A stretch of DNA of 35,943 bases. It comes from an uncultured Alistipes sp. (GTDB taxonomy: Bacteria > Bacteroidota > Bacteroidia > Bacteroidales > Rikenellaceae). The stretch is taken from positions 1 to 35,943 of the forward strand of contig CAOJSG010000016.1 in the NCBI GenBank assembly GCA_948442615.1. The letters are read 5' to 3'. The translations under genes and the position numbers were made by a program. Under the pieces are notes generated by a model, which was given only the letters and a program-made list of their open reading frames with translations, ran no database searches and was not told the DNA's origin. Positions 14,628 to 21,502 of this stretch are shown one piece after another (the first letter of the stretch is position 1; every line of letters begins with the position of its first letter).

Positions 14628-15182
14628 ATGAGCGAATTGGACAAGATGGGGAGCGGGGCGTACTACGACTTCTCCGCTCCGGAGATCATGGACTCCATCC
14701 GGCATGCGAGGCGCTGTCTCGAGCGCTTCAACCGTGCCGGGGCCGACGACGAGCCGGCCCGTCGGGAGGCGCTCGGGGAGTTGATCCCGGGCATACCCGC
14801 TTCGGCGACGGTCGTGCCGCCCTTTTTCTGCGACCACGGCCATCCGATCCGCCTGGGCGAGGGAGTTTTCGTCAATACGGGGTGCACATTTCTCGATTCG
14901 GGCGGGATCACGGTCGGAGCCCGCACGCTGATCGGGCCCGACTGCCGGCTGCTCACGCCCGAGCATCCGATCGACAGCGTGGCGCGCCGCCGGCCGATCG
15001 AGCGGGGACGCGCCATAACGATCGGCGAGGACTGCTGGCTGTGCGGCGGCGTGACGGTCTGTCCGGGGGTGCGGATCGGCGACCGTGCGGTCGTGGCGGC
15101 GGGGAGCGTCGTCACGCGCGATGTGCCCGACGACGCGCTGGTCGCGGGCAATCCGGCCGTCGTGAAACGCATGCTCCGCTGA
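14628..15182 (+). CDS. Sugar O-acetyltransferase, LacA/Maa/NodL type (hexapeptide repeat)
   Basis: A 184-residue protein with the left-handed beta-helix signature of hexapeptide acyltransferases: GEGVFVNTGCTFLDSGGITV, GARTLIGPDCRLLTPEHPID (His of the LLTPEHPID block matches the family's catalytic His), AITIGEDCWLCGGVTVCPGV and RIGDRAVVAAGSVVTRDVPD, ending AGNPAVVKRML. The N-terminal Mac domain (MGSGAYYDFSAPEIMDSIRH) is the maltose/galactoside acetyltransferase type. It transfers acetyl from acetyl-CoA to a sugar in the cytoplasm. It is 72 bp after rseP, probably a separate or weakly coupled unit. The true acceptor is unknown. Confidence 0.9.
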   Translation: MSELDKMGSGAYYDFSAPEIMDSIRHARRCLERFNRAGADDEPARREALGELIPGIPASATVVPPFFCDHGHPIRLGEGVFVNTGCTFLDSGGITVGARTLIGPDCRLLTPEHPIDSVARRRPIERGRAITIGEDCWLCGGVTVCPGVRIGDRAVVAAGSVVTRDVPDDALVAGNPAVVKRMLR

Positions 15183-15405
15183 CGGGGCGGTGCCGGCCGC
15201 TCGCGAGGCGTGCCGTAGGCTGCGGGGTGCCGGACGGCGCGGTGGCAGCGGCGCGGAACCGAGGCCGGGAATCCGGAGCCTGCGGTCCGTATCGGTCTGC
15301 GGAGTGTCGGGGAGCCATCGGTTGCTGCCGGCGGATGCGTGCGGCATCGGGATCGCGGTCGGGACAGGCTCCCGGAACATTGAAAACGGATAGCGAATTC
15401 ATTCT

Positions 15406-16032
15406 ATGGAAAAACTGGAGATCTGTGCCGCGGCGCTGCGCCGCCATCGGTTCGAGACGGCGGTCGTGCGCGACCGGGCCGAAGCCTTCGACGCAATGCG
15501 GCGGGCCGTGGAGGCTGCGGCTCCCGCGACCGTCGCCTTCGGCGATTCGATGACTATGCGTGCCACGGGCATCGTCGAGTGGCTGCGCGACGATCCGCGC
15601 TATCGGCTGCTGGACGGTTTCGACGCCTCCGTGCCTCGGCCGGAACGGATGGAGATCCGGCGGCAGGGGCTGCTTTCCGATCTGTTCGTCACGGGGATCA
15701 ACGCCCTGACCGAGCAGGGGGCCCTCTACTGGCTCGACATGGTGGGCAACCGTGTGGCGCCCGTCATTTTCGGGCCGCGCAAGGTGATTCTGGTCGCGGG
15801 GCGCAACAAGATTGTCGCCGACGGCGCGGCGGCCGAGGAGCGCATCCGGACGGTGGCCGCTCCGCGCAACGTGGCGCGGCATCCCGATTTCCGCACGCCG
15901 TGCGCCGTCGCTGGCCGGTGCATGGATTGCGACTCGCCCGACCGCATCTGCAACACGTGGGTGCGCATGGAGCGCTGCTTCCCGGCGGAGCGCGTGCTCG
16001 TGGTGCTCGTCGACGAAGATCTCGGACTTTAA
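15406..16032 (+). CDS. LUD-domain (LutC/YkgG-like) protein
   Basis: A 208-residue cytoplasmic protein. Recognisable LUD-domain blocks are VAFGDSMTMRATGIVEWL, DLFVTGINALTEQGALYWLD, MVGNRVAPVIFGPRKVILVA and GRNKIVADGAAAEERIRTVA, ending in a Cys-rich segment CAVAGRCMDCDSPDRICN with four Cys that could bind metal. LUD proteins include LutB/LutC of lactate utilisation, but stand-alone members like this one are of unknown function. No lutA or lutB is adjacent. It is followed after 11 bp by a small lipoprotein gene. The 223-bp spacer before it shows no clear promoter. Confidence 0.85.
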   Translation: MEKLEICAAALRRHRFETAVVRDRAEAFDAMRRAVEAAAPATVAFGDSMTMRATGIVEWLRDDPRYRLLDGFDASVPRPERMEIRRQGLLSDLFVTGINALTEQGALYWLDMVGNRVAPVIFGPRKVILVAGRNKIVADGAAAEERIRTVAAPRNVARHPDFRTPCAVAGRCMDCDSPDRICNTWVRMERCFPAERVLVVLVDEDLGL

Positions 16033-16043
16033 TATCGTGGAAT

Positions 16044-16571
16044 ATGAATAGTTGCAAATTGCCGCTCGCGGCGCTGGCCGCCGCGCTTTCGGTCGCCTGT
16101 TCCGATATCGTGGAGCCGTTCTATGTGCAGTCCTACGAGATCGGGCGCGTCTCCGCGACGGCCGTGCTGGAGGCGCTGCCCGCGGAGAAGGGAGACGAGG
16201 CCGATCCGGCCGACCTCGACCGGCTGAAGGCCGAAATCGAGGCCGACGTGCTGGCGGCTGCGCCCGTCGCGGCGGGCGGGGGCTACCGGCTCGAATACGT
16301 CGAGGCGTTCGCCGGGCCGCTGACCGTCTATCCTGCGCCGGATGTCCCGGCGCTGTCGGGCACCTTCGCCGAGTCGACGACCGAGCCCGCTTTCGTTTTC
16401 CGCTACGGCGAGCGCGCCGACACCTGCCGCCTCACCGCCTACGACGAGGAGGGAGCGGTGCGGCGGGCGCTCCTTACGTTCGATCTCACCCGCGAATACC
16501 GGGCGCGGCATCCCGAGGTGCGGGTCGTCTCCGTGGTCCGCGAGGAGTATACGCTCCGCCCGGCGGACTGA
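16044..16571 (+). CDS. Small lipoprotein, unknown function
   Basis: A 175-residue protein. MNSCKLPLAALAAALSVAC ends in a lipobox with Cys19, so it is a predicted membrane-anchored lipoprotein. The mature part has conserved-looking segments FYVQSYEIGRVSATAVLEAL, GGYRLEYVEAFAGPLTVYPA, FVFRYGERADTCRLTAYDEE and VRVVSVVREEYTLRPAD, suggesting a beta-rich domain. The middle is Ala/Glu/Asp-rich. I do not recognise a family. ATG 16044, 11 bp after the LUD gene, starts the signal peptide; the longer frame upstream runs inside the LUD gene in another phase. Confidence 0.75.
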   Translation: MNSCKLPLAALAAALSVACSDIVEPFYVQSYEIGRVSATAVLEALPAEKGDEADPADLDRLKAEIEADVLAAAPVAAGGGYRLEYVEAFAGPLTVYPAPDVPALSGTFAESTTEPAFVFRYGERADTCRLTAYDEEGAVRRALLTFDLTREYRARHPEVRVVSVVREEYTLRPAD

Positions 16572-16662
16572 CGGAACGCGGCGTGCCGTCCCGGCGGGCG
16601 GCCTGTGCGGAACGACGCCGGCCCGAACGGGCGCGGCACGACAAAATCAAGATCAGGAAAAG

Positions 16663-18030
16663 ATGGCGAAAATCAAAACGGCTTATTTCTGCAAGAACTG
16701 CGGATTCGAGGCCCCCAAATGGCTGGGCAAGTGCCCCTCGTGCGGGGAGTGGAACTCCTTCACGCAGGAGGTGGTCGCCCGCGAGAGCGGTTCGGTGCCG
16801 GCGCTGGTGGCCGGGCGGATCCCCGCGGCCCGACCGCAGCGCGTGAGCGAGATCCGCGAGAGCGACCGCCGGCGGGTGAGCGTGGGCGATCCCGAGGTGG
16901 ACCGCGTGCTCGGAGGCGGTCTGGTGCCCGGATCGCTGATCCTGCTGGGCGGCGAACCGGGGATCGGCAAGTCGACCCTCTCGCTGCAGCTGGCGCTGGC
17001 CGCCAACGGACTGCGGACCCTCTACGTCTCGGGCGAGGAGTCCGCCGAGCAGATCCGGATGCGGGCGACCCGCATCGGCATCGGCAACGAGGAGTGCATG
17101 GTCTATCCCGAGACGCTGCTCGAGAACATCGTCGCGCAGATCGATGCGCTCAGACCGGACATCGTGGTGATCGATTCGATCCAGACCATCTACACCCAGA
17201 CGATCGAGTCGTCGGCCGGCAGCGTGTCGCAGATCCGCGAATGCGCCGCCACGCTGCTCAAATACGCCAAGGGGTGCGATACGTCGATCTTCATCATCGG
17301 CCACATCACCAAGGACGGCACCATCGCCGGCCCCAAGATCCTGGAGCATATCGTCGACGTGGTGCTCCAGTTCGAGGGGGACAACAACCACGTCTACCGC
17401 ATCCTGCGGGGCATCAAGAACCGCTTCGGCGCCACGTTCGAGATCGGCGTGTTCGAGATGCTCGACACGGGGCTGCGCAGCGTGGCCAATCCGTCGGAGA
17501 TCCTGCTGACACACTACGAGCAGCCGCTCAGCGGCATCGCCGTGGGGGCGGCCGTGGACGGCGTGCGCCCCTACCTGATCGAGGTGCAGGCGCTGGTGAG
17601 CGGTGCGGCCTACGGCACGCCCCAGCGTACGGCCACGGGCTACGACGCGCGCCGCATGAACATGCTGCTGGCGGTGCTCGAGAAGCGCGTCGGGCTGAAG
17701 ATGTTCCAGAAGGACGTCTTTCTCAACTTCGCCGGGGGGTTCAAGGTCGCCGATACGGGGCTGGACCTGGCGATCGTCGCGGCGGTCGTTTCGTCGTACT
17801 ACGACCGTCCGGTGGGCGAGGGTATCTGCTGTGCCGGCGAGGTGGGGCTTTCGGGCGAGGTGCGGCCCGCGCCGCGCACCGAACAGCGCATCGCCGAGGC
17901 GGCCCGCCTGGGATTCAGACGCATCGTCGTCTCGGGCTATATGGGCAAAGGCGCCAGGCGTCCGAAAGGGATCGAGGTCGTCCCGATCCACAGCATCGAT
18001 CAGCTGCCGCGCGCCCTCTTTGTGGAATAG
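16663..18030 (+). CDS. radA: DNA repair ATPase RadA (Sms)
   Basis: A 455-residue protein of normal length. The N-terminal zinc finger has Cys at 10, 13, 24 and 27 (YFCKNCGFEAPKWLGKCPSC). The RecA-like core carries Walker A GGEPGIGKST (96-105), Walker B-type IVVIDSIQTI (167-176) and the RadA motif KNRFG (252-256). The C-terminus is a Lon-protease-like domain (AVDGVRPYLIEVQALVSGAA through KGIEVVPIHSIDQL). RadA extends heteroduplexes during recombinational repair in the cytoplasm. ATG 16663 is preferred because the zinc finger follows immediately. Upstream is a 91-bp spacer without an obvious promoter. Confidence 0.97.
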   Translation: MAKIKTAYFCKNCGFEAPKWLGKCPSCGEWNSFTQEVVARESGSVPALVAGRIPAARPQRVSEIRESDRRRVSVGDPEVDRVLGGGLVPGSLILLGGEPGIGKSTLSLQLALAANGLRTLYVSGEESAEQIRMRATRIGIGNEECMVYPETLLENIVAQIDALRPDIVVIDSIQTIYTQTIESSAGSVSQIRECAATLLKYAKGCDTSIFIIGHITKDGTIAGPKILEHIVDVVLQFEGDNNHVYRILRGIKNRFGATFEIGVFEMLDTGLRSVANPSEILLTHYEQPLSGIAVGAAVDGVRPYLIEVQALVSGAAYGTPQRTATGYDARRMNMLLAVLEKRVGLKMFQKDVFLNFAGGFKVADTGLDLAIVAAVVSSYYDRPVGEGICCAGEVGLSGEVRPAPRTEQRIAEAARLGFRRIVVSGYMGKGARRPKGIEVVPIHSIDQLPRALFVE

Positions 18031-18040
18031 GATTTGCAGC

Positions 18041-18070
18041 ATCTCTATCCCAAAAAAGGAGGGTAGAGAT
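18041..18070 (+). promoter_or_regulatory. Hairpin enclosing the start region of the UXS-like gene, with a strong Shine-Dalgarno
   Basis: Arms ATCTCTATCC (18041-18050) and GGGTAGAGAT (18061-18070) pair over 10 bp with one U-G. The 10-nt loop ends in AAGGA. The right arm includes the A and T of the ATG at 18069, and GGAGGG (18058-18063) spans the loop/stem junction 5 nt before the ATG. Such a good SD is unusual in this phylum and in this window. The structure could hide the start codon. Confidence 0.6.
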
Positions 18071-19037
18071 GGTACGACGAATCGTAGTTTTGGGCGGTGC
18101 GGGCCTCATCGGTACGCATTTGTGTCTTCGTCTGCTCGACGAGGGGCACGAGGTGTTCTGCGTCGACATCCGCGACAGCAGCGCGTCGCCGCTTCTGCGC
18201 CGGGTGTCGGAGCATCCGTCTTTCCGCTTCGTCCGCCACAATGTCGTCGATCCGTTCGGCATCCGCTGCGACCGGATCTACAACCTTTCGGCTCCGTTGT
18301 CGCGCCAGCACGACCGCGTCATGCCGGTCGAAGCGCTCCGGACCGACATCTGGGGATCGATGAACGCGCTCGAGATCGCCCGCCGGGAGCACGCACGCGT
18401 GGTCCTGGCCTCGTCGGGCGACGTGTATGTCAACGGTTACCGCGAAAACATCACCGACGAACGCATGCCGCGTTCCTACCGCCAGCTGCGCGCCGAGGGA
18501 AAGCGCGCCGCGGAGGCGCTGCACCGGGCCTGCCGCGTGCAGTACGGTGTCGACACGCGGATCGCACGGATTTTCAATACCTACGGAACGGGCTGCGACG
18601 CGACGGACCAGCGGGTGGTGATGCGGATGGTTTCGGCCGCGCTGACCAACCGCGACCTGGTCGTCTACGGCAGCGGCGAACAGCTGCGCACGTTCTGCTG
18701 GGTCGGGGATACGGTCGAGGGGCTCGTGCGGCTGATGGAGGCGGAGCCGGGCGATGCGATGCTGACGGTCAATCTGGGCAGCGACCACGAAATATCGATC
18801 CGGGCGCTGGCCGAGAAGATCGTCGCGCTGACGGGCAGCCGCTCGCGGATCGTGCACAAGGAGGCGCGGCTGGACGATCTGCACCGTCGCATGCCCGACC
18901 TGTCGGCTGCCCGGACCCGGCTGAACTGGACGCCTGGGACGTCGTTGACGGAGGGGCTGCGGTGCGTGATCGCATACGTCGAGAAGCAACTCGCCGCCGA
19001 TTCGTTGGCGTCGATGAGCTGGGTGGAGGTCCATTGA
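18069..19037 (+). CDS. UXS-like NAD-dependent sugar epimerase/dehydratase, catalytic Tyr replaced
   Basis: A 322-residue extended SDR protein. Rossmann motif GGAGLIGTHL (9-18) is followed by NLSAPLSRQHDRVMPVEALR, SSGDVYVNG, RIARIFNTYGTGC, DQRVVMRMVSAALTNRDLVV, YGSGEQLRTFCWVGDTVEGL and LTVNLGSDHEISIRALAEKI. These track UDP-glucuronate decarboxylase (UXS) closely. UXS carries YDEGKR with the catalytic Tyr four residues before Lys; here the block reads RAEGKR (R141, K145), so the Tyr is Arg. The nearest Tyr is Y137. It may be inactive, altered or a sugar-nucleotide-binding protein. It is 38 bp after radA with an unusual hairpin and SD at the start, suggesting separate translational control. Confidence 0.85.
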   Translation: MVRRIVVLGGAGLIGTHLCLRLLDEGHEVFCVDIRDSSASPLLRRVSEHPSFRFVRHNVVDPFGIRCDRIYNLSAPLSRQHDRVMPVEALRTDIWGSMNALEIARREHARVVLASSGDVYVNGYRENITDERMPRSYRQLRAEGKRAAEALHRACRVQYGVDTRIARIFNTYGTGCDATDQRVVMRMVSAALTNRDLVVYGSGEQLRTFCWVGDTVEGLVRLMEAEPGDAMLTVNLGSDHEISIRALAEKIVALTGSRSRIVHKEARLDDLHRRMPDLSAARTRLNWTPGTSLTEGLRCVIAYVEKQLAADSLASMSWVEVH

Positions 19038-19313
19038 GTGCGTCCGGAGCGGAGGCAGGGCTTCCGGATCGGGCGGCGCATGCGGGCTTGCGGCGGTGCG
19101 TATCCCCGCAGCCGGTTTCAAGCGCAGCCTGACCTCGAACGCAGCCGGTTTCGAGTGCGGCAGTTTTATGTACGGCCGGGTTTTGGGCCCGGCTGCTGCC
19201 GTTCGGCGGGGGGCGGTGCGGGAATGCCGTGTTCCGTGCGGTCGGATCCGGTCCGCACGGCGGAGGGACCCGGAAATCCCCCGAGACCGTATGGGGCGTT
19301 GATTACGCCCGGA

Positions 19314-19362
19314 GTCCGGGGTCCGGGGTCCGGGGTCCGGGGTCCAGGGTCCGGGGTCCGTC
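19314..19362. repeat. Heptamer array (GTCCGGG)n with G-quadruplex pattern
   Basis: Seven consecutive 7-bp units of GTCCGGG; the fifth reads GTCCAGG and the last diverges. Five runs of GGGG (19318, 19325, 19332, 19339 and 19353) are separated by TCC loops, with one AGGG interruption at 19346. It lies in the 499-bp spacer 19038-19536 between the UXS-like and thioredoxin genes. The rest of that spacer has a short direct repeat (GCAGCCGGTTTC at 19108 and 19141) and no credible gene. Confidence 0.85.
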
Positions 19363-19536
19363 GGTTGTGGCGGACTGCGACGGAGATTGTCTGCGGGCGC
19401 AGGGATGCGGCCCGGGGCCCGGACGGTGCCGTGAGACGCTCCCGCCGGGATGGCGGGCGTCGGTACGCCGGACTCGCCGGGGGCTTGTGCGCCGCACTTG
19501 CAGATTGGAACGGAATTTGCCCGGGAACCCTTCGTT

Positions 19537-19857
19537 ATGAAAGATTTCGATAAGATCATCTGGCGCGATGCGCTGACCTTCGTGGATTTTTTCGCCTCCT
19601 GGTGCGGGCCCTGTCAAATGATGCACCCCGTTATCGACCGTTTCCGGGTCGAGATGAACGGCCGTGCGGACGTCTATGCCATCGACATCGACGACCGCGA
19701 CATGCTCGAGATCATCCGCCGTTACAACATCCGTTCGGTCCCCACGCTGATCTTCTTCCGGCGCGGCGAGGTGCTGTGGCGGCATAGCGGCGCCATCGGA
19801 TACGAACATCTGAAGTCGGTATTGGAAGAGCTGGAGCGGCTCGAACGCGTGGGCTGA
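19537..19857 (+). CDS. Thioredoxin
   Basis: A 106-residue single-domain thioredoxin with active site WCGPC (22-26), preceded by FVDFFAS, and cis-Pro69 in the IRSVPTLIFF block. No signal peptide is present, so it is a cytoplasmic thiol-disulfide reductant. VYAIDIDDRDMLEIIRRYNI and the C-terminal helix (YEHLKSVLEELERLERVG) complete the fold. ATG 19537 gives a minimal domain. A GGAATTTG upstream (19512-19519) is too weak to call a promoter. It converges with the AlkD-like gene 35 bp downstream. Confidence 0.93.
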   Translation: MKDFDKIIWRDALTFVDFFASWCGPCQMMHPVIDRFRVEMNGRADVYAIDIDDRDMLEIIRRYNIRSVPTLIFFRRGEVLWRHSGAIGYEHLKSVLEELERLERVG

Positions 19858-19867
19858 CGGTCCGGAC

Positions 19868-19883
19868 CGCCCCATGCGGGGCG
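19868..19883. other. Small hairpin between convergent genes
   Basis: CGCCCC (19868-19873) and GGGGCG (19878-19883) with an ATGC loop occupy the 35-bp space between the stops of the thioredoxin and AlkD-like genes. It lacks a T run; a shared terminator is possible but weak. Confidence 0.35.
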
Positions 19884-19892
19884 CGTGCGGAG

Positions 19893-20552
19893 CTATGCCT
19901 CCAACATCCAGGCGACCTCCTCGTGGACGTAGTCTTCGGCAGGAGAGGTCCCGGGAGAACCGGTTGCGCGGAGTACCGTGCGCCGGTTCTCTGCGTTCAG
20001 TGCGCCGTAGGCGACCAGCAGTGCCACCGTTCCGTGCGCCGTGAGGTGCGGCGCCGGCCGGTCCATGGGGCCGGCATTGCGTCCGAGCAGCTCGAGCGCC
20101 CGCCGCACGTGCGCCTCCTGCGGCGGCCTCCTGCGGGCTGCGGCCATCAGCGCCGCATACTGCAGGAGCATGTCGTCGCCCGAGGTCCACTGTTCGTACA
20201 GCGCGTCGAAACATGCGATGCGGCCGAGCAGGGCGAACGCAGCCTCCTCGGCGATCTCCGAATTGACGATCCCCGCCGCCCAGGCTGCGAACTCCTCCTC
20301 CGCGACCCGCTCGGGCCGGGCGATGTGGAGCGCCGCGAGGCGCAGCTCGCGCACGTCCTGGAGATAGAGGTAGCGGGCGAAGTCGTAGTCGGGCCGTTCC
20401 GCACGCGCGATGGCGCGCAGCGTGGGCAGGCTCACCCCGAAGTTCAGCCCGCAGGCGGTTCCGTAGCAGCGCATCGTGGCGGCCACTTCGCCGTTGCGCT
20501 CCCGGCGCACGGCCTCCATGAGCCGTACCATCCGCGAAGTGAAGTCCGTCAT
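19893..20552 (-). CDS. DNA alkylation repair (AlkD-like HEAT-repeat) family protein
   Basis: A 219-residue, all-helical protein without a signal peptide. It has LNFGVSLPTLRAIARAERPD, FARYLYLQDVRELRLAALHI, WAAGIVNSEIAEEAAFALLG and DMLLQYAALMAAARRRPPQE, matching the short AlkD-related HEAT-repeat proteins of Bacteroidetes. Related glycosylases excise alkylated bases without base flipping; the activity of this branch is not established here. Its ATG (20552) overlaps the stop of the DUF4831 gene by 4 bp, so translation is probably coupled. A longer in-frame reading upstream of the ATG is a shadow of the DUF4831 gene. Confidence 0.75.
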   Translation of the reverse strand: MTDFTSRMVRLMEAVRRERNGEVAATMRCYGTACGLNFGVSLPTLRAIARAERPDYDFARYLYLQDVRELRLAALHIARPERVAEEEFAAWAAGIVNSEIAEEAAFALLGRIACFDALYEQWTSGDDMLLQYAALMAAARRRPPQEAHVRRALELLGRNAGPMDRPAPHLTAHGTVALLVAYGALNAENRRTVLRATGSPGTSPAEDYVHEEVAWMLEA

Positions 20553-21445
20553 TTCCGGCGCGGCAGCGCGACCTTTATCGTGCGGCCGAATTCGAAGACG
20601 GGCAGTACGGTGCGGCCGTATTCGCGGCCGCCGCAGATGACGGTGCAGGTCGCTGGGTCGGCCACGCGGCAGTTCATCGTGAGCGTCTCTTTGGCCGAGG
20701 CTTCGACGGCCGAGGCGGTGTCGCCCGACGGCTCGATCTGCAGCAGCACGATGTCGCCCGCGAGGTCGTTGTCGGGCAGCAACCCCTGCGACTCGTTGAA
20801 GCGGCAGAGGATGTACTGCTTCTTCTCCACCTGGGGCATCACCGTGAAGCGGCGCGTCTCCGTGCTCACCGTCCGTTTGCCCAGGAACAGCTCCAGATAA
20901 CTCTGCTCCAGCCGTGCGATTTCGTTCAGCGCGGCGGCCAGTCCTTCGCCGAAGACGTGTTCGCCGGCCTCGCCCGTGATGAGTTCGAGGCGGTGTCTGC
21001 GCAGCGAGAAGATTGTGTTGGCGGCATTGCGGGCCGCATCTTCCAGCGACGGAGTGAGCATGTCGGTCTTGTCGGGCTGGATGCGTGCGAACTCCTCGTC
21101 GGCCGCGGCATGCGCGACGACCCTCACGGTCGGCGCCTCCGGCTGCCGTGCGCGCAGGTGCTCTGCCGGGTCGATCAGGGCGATCGCGGCGCTTTTGACG
21201 GCATAGGAACGCTTGTCGGTCAGCGGGGCGCGCACCCCGAGGTATTTCTGGGCGTAGCGGGCATAGGGGCCGCAGACCGTCGCGTCGCATTCGACGGTCA
21301 GATCGACCGCCAGCATCGTGCGGGGATCCGAAACCGCGATGCCGCCGGCCTGCTCCGAGGCTCCGGCCGGAGCGATATAGGGATTCTGCGCGAAGCCCGC
21401 CGCAGCCAGGCAGAGCGCGAAAATGAGCGATGTTGCGTATTTCAT
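20549..21445 (-). CDS. DUF4831 family secreted protein
   Basis: A 298-residue protein with a cleavable signal peptide (MKYATSLIFALCLAAAGFAQ, cleavage near residue 19-20). Characteristic segments are VSDPRTMLAVDLTVECDATV, CGPYARYAQKYLGVRAPLTD, AANTIFSLRRHRLELITGEA and RRFTVMPQVEKKQYILCRFN, as in the DUF4831 family found almost only in Bacteroidetes. The function is unknown; it is probably periplasmic. Transcribed from the promoter at 21472-21502 with the AlkD-like gene as its downstream partner. Confidence 0.85.
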   Translation of the reverse strand: MKYATSLIFALCLAAAGFAQNPYIAPAGASEQAGGIAVSDPRTMLAVDLTVECDATVCGPYARYAQKYLGVRAPLTDKRSYAVKSAAIALIDPAEHLRARQPEAPTVRVVAHAAADEEFARIQPDKTDMLTPSLEDAARNAANTIFSLRRHRLELITGEAGEHVFGEGLAAALNEIARLEQSYLELFLGKRTVSTETRRFTVMPQVEKKQYILCRFNESQGLLPDNDLAGDIVLLQIEPSGDTASAVEASAKETLTMNCRVADPATCTVICGGREYGRTVLPVFEFGRTIKVALPRRK

Positions 21446-21471
21446 GGTCTTTGAGGTGTTGGTTCTTTTCG

Positions 21472-21502
21472 CAAATGTAATTTTTTTCGCAGCGAAATCA
21501 AA
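21472..21502 (-). promoter_or_regulatory. Promoter of the DUF4831/AlkD-like operon
   Basis: Read leftward: TTTG (21502-21499), 19 bp, TACATTTG (21479-21472), a full consensus match 26 bp before the ATG. The -33 overlaps the last codons of the methyltransferase gene upstream. Confidence 0.8.

Noticed and set aside
16486..18042. A 518-codon leftward frame opposite radA
   Set aside because: A shadow of radA; composition is His/Arg/Asp-rich and no domains are seen.
19512..19519. GGAATTTG as a thioredoxin promoter
   Set aside because: It has two mismatches in the TA of the -7 consensus and no TTTG/TTG at the right distance.
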